Shown in pieces: positions 60,493-64,000 of a DNA stretch of 64,000 bases. The DNA is from G965276765 sp965276825 (GTDB lineage Bacteria; Actinomycetota; Acidimicrobiia; Acidimicrobiales; Palsa-688), in assembly GCA_965276825.1 (NCBI GenBank), contig OZ255630.1, forward strand, positions 2,108,001-2,172,000, written 5' to 3'. Position 1 is the stretch's first letter, and every line of letters starts with the position of its first letter. The notes under the pieces are model-generated. The model was not told where the DNA came from. It did not search any database and was given only the letters and a program-made list of their open reading frames with translations. The translations under genes and the position numbers were made by a program.

Positions 60493-61845
60493 ATGGAAAC
60501 CCCGACCACCCCCTCTCCCAGGACGCCCCTGCGGCGTCGAGGATGGTCCCTGGCTCTCGCCGGGACGTCCATCGGCGTGCTGGCGTGCCTGGCCGTGCCG
60601 GCGGCGACCGCAGCGGCCCAGGGCGGCACACCGCCCCGTCCCACGATGGCGCGACAGGTGGCGCTCGCCACCGCCCGCCTGGCGGTCAACGGGCGCCTGC
60701 CCCACGCCGGGCGGCCGGAGGCACTGACCCACGCGCGCACCGATCACCTCGGCACCGCGGCACCGTCGCGCGCTCCCGGGACGTGGCCACCCGCCTCGAT
60801 GCACGCCTTCTCGACCGTCGCGCCGCCCGGCGTGCCCGGTGTCGACGTCTCCGGCTACCAGGGCAGCGTCAACTGGGCCACGGTCGCCGCGAGCGGGGCC
60901 CGGTTCGCCTACGTCAAGGCCACCGAGGGCACCTACTACACCGCCGCCGCCTCGTTCGCCCAGCAGTACGTGGGGAGCTACAACGCCGGGCTGATCCGCG
61001 GCGCCTACCACTTCGCCATCCCCGACAACTCGACGGGGGCGGCCCAGGCCGACTACTTCGTGGCCCACGGCGGGGGATGGTCCGCCGACGGCCGGACCCT
61101 CCCCGGGATGCTCGACATCGAGTTCAATCCCTACGGCGCGGAGTGCTACGGGCTCACCCAGGCGCAGATGGCCGCGTGGGTGGCCTCGTTCGACGCCGAG
61201 TACCAGACCCTGACCGGGCGACCCCCGCTGCTCTACACCAATGCCAAGTGGTGGAACGCCTGCACAGGCGGCTCCTCGGTGGCGCTCGGCGACCCGCTGG
61301 CCGTGGCCCTCTACGGCGCCAACCCGTTCCCCCTGCCCGCCGGGTGGCCCCTGTACACCATCTGGCAGTACACCGACCACAACACGCTGGGCATCGACGG
61401 CGACAGCTTCAACGGCAGCGTCGCCGGCCTGGCCTCCCTGGCGCTCGGGAGCCCCACCATCGCGCCGCCCCCGCCCTACATCGCACCGCCCCCGCCTCCC
61501 GCCCCGACGCTTCCCTCCGGCGGCCGGCTCCTTCCCGGCACCAGGCTGCTGTCGGCCGACGGGCGCTACCAGGTCGTCATGCAGACCGACGGCAACCTGG
61601 TGGAGTACCGGGGCCGCGGCCGCGCCCTGTGGTCGTCGCGCACGCCCGGCCATCCGGGGGCGTGGGCGGCGATGCGGCCCAACGGGAGCCTGGTGGTGTA
61701 CGAGACGGGCAACCAGGTGCTCTTCACGACCGGGACCGGAGGACGCGGCCGCTCCTACGCCCTCATCCGCAACACCGGGAGCTTCGTGGTGCGCACCTAC
61801 GCCGGCCGCCTCACCTGGCCGACCACGCCGCTCAGGCGGCGCTGA
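60493..61845 (+). CDS. Secreted GH25 lysozyme with bulb-type lectin domain
   Basis: A 450-residue secreted muramidase. The N-terminus is basic (PLRRRGWS) with a signal segment LALAGTSIGVLACLAVPAAT and cleavage near Ala43-Ala44. The GH25 domain (about 110-320) has GVDVSGYQGSVNWATVAASG, FAYVKATEGTYYT, GLIRGAYHFAIPD, the catalytic DxE in GMLDIEFNPYG and WQYTDHNTLGIDGDSFNG. A Pro-rich linker leads to a C-terminal mannose-binding bulb-lectin-like domain (QVVMQTDGNLVEYRGRGRAL). ATG at 60493 is preferred over 60382 because of AAAGG and the signal peptide. It probably remodels peptidoglycan. Confidence 0.92.
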   Translation: METPTTPSPRTPLRRRGWSLALAGTSIGVLACLAVPAATAAAQGGTPPRPTMARQVALATARLAVNGRLPHAGRPEALTHARTDHLGTAAPSRAPGTWPPASMHAFSTVAPPGVPGVDVSGYQGSVNWATVAASGARFAYVKATEGTYYTAAASFAQQYVGSYNAGLIRGAYHFAIPDNSTGAAQADYFVAHGGGWSADGRTLPGMLDIEFNPYGAECYGLTQAQMAAWVASFDAEYQTLTGRPPLLYTNAKWWNACTGGSSVALGDPLAVALYGANPFPLPAGWPLYTIWQYTDHNTLGIDGDSFNGSVAGLASLALGSPTIAPPPPYIAPPPPPAPTLPSGGRLLPGTRLLSADGRYQVVMQTDGNLVEYRGRGRALWSSRTPGHPGAWAAMRPNGSLVVYETGNQVLFTTGTGGRGRSYALIRNTGSFVVRTYAGRLTWPTTPLRRR

Positions 61846-62524
61846 GCGCGCCGGCCTCAGGCAGCTTCGACGACCCGGGGGCCGTCGGCAGGTGGTCGTG
61901 ACCCGTCATCAGCCGGAGAAGGTGAGGACCGTGCCGGCGGGTGAGGACCACGCTGGCCAGGCCGGCGGTGCCGAGGCAGGCCCAGCTGGCCAGGACGTGG
62001 GCGACCAGGAACACGTGGAACGGGGCCAGGGACAGGAGCAGGAACGAGCACGTGGCGTCGGCCAGGTAGGCGACGGCCCACGCCCAGCTCAACCGGACCA
62101 CCAGGGTGCGGCTGGCGGCGGCGGCCAGGTGCGGGCCGGCGAAGGGCACGACGTCGCGGGCCAGGCGCACGAGCAGCGGGCTGCCCCAGGTCGCCGACCA
62201 GGCGAACATGGCGCCCGTGGCCGCCGTGCCCCCACACGGGATGGCGAAGAACAGGAAGCTCGAACCTGCGGCGAGGGCGCCCACGCACTTCAGCGCCAAG
62301 GTGGCCAGGCTCAGCAGGATCAGGGGGGAGATGCGTCCTCGCTGGACGATCTGGGCGGCGGTGACCAGCAGCGTCCAGCCCCCGGACACCGCGATGGCGG
62401 CCACGACACCGTGGGAGCCGTCGACGACGGCGAAGAGGACGAGGGGGACGGCGGTGGCGACCACCATCTCCCTGACGGCACCACCGAGGTGCCGGATGGA
62501 GCGCGTGGCGCGTGTCGAGGTCAC
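61832..62524 (-). CDS. VC0807-like membrane protein
   Basis: A 230-residue protein with five or six hydrophobic helices. It begins REMVVATAVPLVLFAVVDGS and includes GVVAAIAVSGGWTLLVTAAQ, ILLSLATLALKCVGALAAGS, FLFFAIPCGGTAATGAMFAW and LADATCSFLLLSLAPFHVFL. It resembles the VC0807/DUF3159-type proteins of unknown function. The start is uncertain: the GTG at 62524 has AGGAGAGG immediately before it, and an in-frame ATG lies 19 codons later. The stop overlaps the lysozyme gene tail-to-tail by 14 bases. Confidence 0.75.
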   Translation of the reverse strand: MTSTRATRSIRHLGGAVREMVVATAVPLVLFAVVDGSHGVVAAIAVSGGWTLLVTAAQIVQRGRISPLILLSLATLALKCVGALAAGSSFLFFAIPCGGTAATGAMFAWSATWGSPLLVRLARDVVPFAGPHLAAAASRTLVVRLSWAWAVAYLADATCSFLLLSLAPFHVFLVAHVLASWACLGTAGLASVVLTRRHGPHLLRLMTGHDHLPTAPGSSKLPEAGALSAA

Positions 62525-62598
62525 CCTCTCCTGATCGACCCGTGTGGGTGTCGACGTGAGGGAATGGGTGGCGACGCGGGGGGTATCGCCAGTCGTGA

Positions 62599-62994
62599 CT
62601 ACCCGGCCAGGTGGAAGATCGGCACCCGCTCGTAGTCGTCGTGACCGTCGAAGCCGATCTCGAGGTGGGTGCCGACGGCGATCACGTCGGGATCGGCACC
62701 GACGAGCTGCGCCCACCACCACGGCCCCTCGGCGAGCTCGGCGATGACCTCGACGGTGGGAGGGGACGCCGCTCCTTCGCTCGGCTCGGCGGGGACGACG
62801 ATCCAGCTGACCACCCATGCCCGCCCCGACGCCGGCTCCCACCCGAGGTCCAGGCGCCCACAGGTCGTGCACTGCGCAGCCGTCGGCTCGCTGGCGTGCC
62901 CGTCGGGACAGCGCCGGATCAGGAGCTCCCCGCGCGCCGTGCCGTCGAAGAAGGCCTCGGTGGCGCCGTCACGCCTCACCGGCCCGACGGTCAC
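62599..62994 (-). CDS. DUF35 Zn-ribbon/OB-fold acyl-CoA-binding partner of thiolase
   Basis: A 131-residue protein. It has the rubredoxin-like zinc ribbon (ELLIRRCPDGHASEPTAAQC then TTCGR; the first Cys pair is C-x2-H) and a C-terminal OB-fold (SGRAWVVSWIVVPAEP, VGTHLEIGFDGH). DUF35 proteins bind thiolase-like enzymes and are needed in HMG-CoA synthesis in archaea and sterol side-chain cleavage in actinobacteria. The GTG start overlaps the thiolase stop by four bases. Confidence 0.9.
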   Translation of the reverse strand: MTVGPVRRDGATEAFFDGTARGELLIRRCPDGHASEPTAAQCTTCGRLDLGWEPASGRAWVVSWIVVPAEPSEGAASPPTVEVIAELAEGPWWWAQLVGADPDVIAVGTHLEIGFDGHDDYERVPIFHLAG

Positions 62995-64000
62995 GACGTC
63001 ACCCCGCTCCCGAGGACGAGGGTCCCGTGGTGGTCGAGGATCCCGCCGTTGCCCGAGACCAGGACCAGGTCGTGGCGGTCGACCTGACGCTCGGCGGCCT
63101 CGCCGCGCGCCTGGATGACCGCCTCGGAGAGCGGCGTCATGCCCCACATGTAGTAGCTGGAAAGCTGGCCGCCCCCGGTGTTGAGCTTGAGCGACCCGTC
63201 GGGGCCGAGGACACCGCTCGAGACCAAGTCGCCACCTTCCCCTTTGGCGCAGAAGCCGTAGTCCTCGAGGGTGATGACCACCGTGAAGGTGTAGCAGTCG
63301 TAGAGCTCGACGACGTCGATGTCGGCCAGGCCGACGCCGGCCATGGCCAGGGCCGCCGGCCCGGACCGCGCCGCTCCGGAGACGATCCCGAAGTCGTCGT
63401 CCCGGCGCATCGAGGTGCCGGGATGGGACTGGCCCCAACCGAGCACGCGGACCGGAGGCCTGGCCAGGTCCGCGGCCCGCTCGGCGCGGGTGACGATGAC
63501 GGCCACCCCGCCGTTGGACACCACGCAGCAGTCGAGCAGATGGAACGGCTCGGCGACCCAACGCGACGACTGGTGGTCGTCCAGCGTGATCGCCTCGCGC
63601 ATCTGCGCCCTGGGGTTGAGCATCGCCCAGTCCCGCTGCGCGACGGCCACGTGGCCGAGCTGCTCGCTGGTGGTACCGAAGCGCTCCATGTGCCGGCGCG
63701 CCGCAAGCGCGTACAGCGGATTGGGCCCGAGGATGCCGGAAGCGGCCAGCAGTCCGCTCCAACCCGACGGAGCCCGGCCGCCGGCGTAGGCGCTCCCCGC
63801 CCGGCGGCCGGCGGAGAGCGGGCTGTCAGCGAAGACGCACGCAACCGTGTCGACCATGCCCGACTCGACGGCCATGGAGCCCACCTGCACCATGCCTGCG
63901 GCGGTCGACCCGTAGGCCTGCATCTCCGAGAGCAACCCGAGGTCGGTGAGCCCGAGATCGCGCGCCAACGACAGCGAGACACCCCCCGTCACCCCCGACG
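62991..64000 (-). CDS. Thiolase-like acetyl-CoA acetyltransferase / lipid-transfer protein (N-terminus outside window)
   Basis: About 336 C-terminal residues of a thiolase-fold protein. Seen are MQAYGSTAAGMVQVGSMAVE, NPRAQMREAITLDDHQSSRW, LDCCVVSNGGVAVIVT, VELYDCYTFTVVITLEDYGF and LKLNTGGGQLSSYYMWGMTP. This pattern belongs to the SCP2-type thiolases without the classic nucleophilic Cys/GHPxG arrangement (TGGGQLS in place of GHP). With the coupled DUF35 protein it may act in retro-aldol cleavage or beta-oxidation of steroid or branched side chains, by analogy to Ltp2-type pairs. The start is beyond the right edge. Confidence 0.88.
   Translation of the reverse strand, partial: SGVTGGVSLSLARDLGLTDLGLLSEMQAYGSTAAGMVQVGSMAVESGMVDTVACVFADSPLSAGRRAGSAYAGGRAPSGWSGLLAASGILGPNPLYALAARRHMERFGTTSEQLGHVAVAQRDWAMLNPRAQMREAITLDDHQSSRWVAEPFHLLDCCVVSNGGVAVIVTRAERAADLARPPVRVLGWGQSHPGTSMRRDDDFGIVSGAARSGPAALAMAGVGLADIDVVELYDCYTFTVVITLEDYGFCAKGEGGDLVSSGVLGPDGSLKLNTGGGQLSSYYMWGMTPLSEAVIQARGEAAERQVDRHDLVLVSGNGGILDHHGTLVLGSGVTS

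Overview
This is a gene-dense, very GC-rich window of actinobacterial chromosome. Class Acidimicrobiia is my inference, not proven. The actinobacterial signs are the block tRNA-Gln/glmU/prs/rplY/pth/mfd, the block rsmI/metG/tatD/rsmA/ispE, two tiny basic ribosomal proteins of the bS22 and bL37 types, a mycothiol-dependent nitroreductase homologue, an F420-hydrogenase beta-type flavoprotein and an LAFTG (class E sortase) surface protein. There is no insertion sequence, prophage, CRISPR array or rRNA. The longest stretch without a confident gene is 8590-8847 (258 bases), so no stretch reaches 300 bases.

Layout. 1-6065 (minus): glmU > prs > rplY > pth > mfd, with tRNA-Gln(TTG) diverging at 6124. 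6206-9995: a ThDP enzyme with an FAH-family hydrolase, then divergent yceI and marR sharing two operators. 10008-12650: MscS channel with a Thr-rich tail protein, and an MFS exporter. 12730-19087: an FrhB-like flavoprotein, bS22, the metG/tatD/rsmA/ispE operon, rsmI and bL37. 19100-28555: a PfkB kinase carrying a 15-bp tandem repeat, M1 aminopeptidase, phosphoesterase, Fur, exonuclease VII, DEAD-box helicase and a channel-like membrane protein. 28585-36432: menC, murA (Asp in place of the fosfomycin-target Cys), rpiB, thioesterase, a DUF4012 protein, the LAFTG protein and an RpiR regulator. 36455-42136: an N-terminally short NAD-glutamate dehydrogenase, a CdiA-type nuclease-like protein with an acidic partner, an RsbW-like ATPase and the nitroreductase homologue. 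42165-49714: amidase, ABC exporter with divergent MarR, rRNA methyltransferase, S4 protein, aminotransferase and a DMT transporter. 49858-64000: lon, gamma-glutamyltransferase, APC permease, an SRPBCC/phytoene-desaturase-like pair, aroK, amine oxidase, a GH25 lysozyme, a VC0807-like membrane protein and a DUF35/thiolase pair that runs off the right edge.

Two expression habits recur. At least thirteen gene pairs overlap by exactly four bases (GTGA or ATGA), which implies translational coupling. At least fifteen first genes have a TANNNT hexamer only 5-11 bases before the start codon, which implies leaderless or nearly leaderless mRNAs.

The best candidate for something undescribed is the pair at 39859-40835. 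An acidic 126-residue protein overlaps by four bases a 199-residue protein with a D-x8-E-V-K nuclease-like core. This is the layout of an antitoxin/immunity-toxin module, but no activity is shown by sequence alone.
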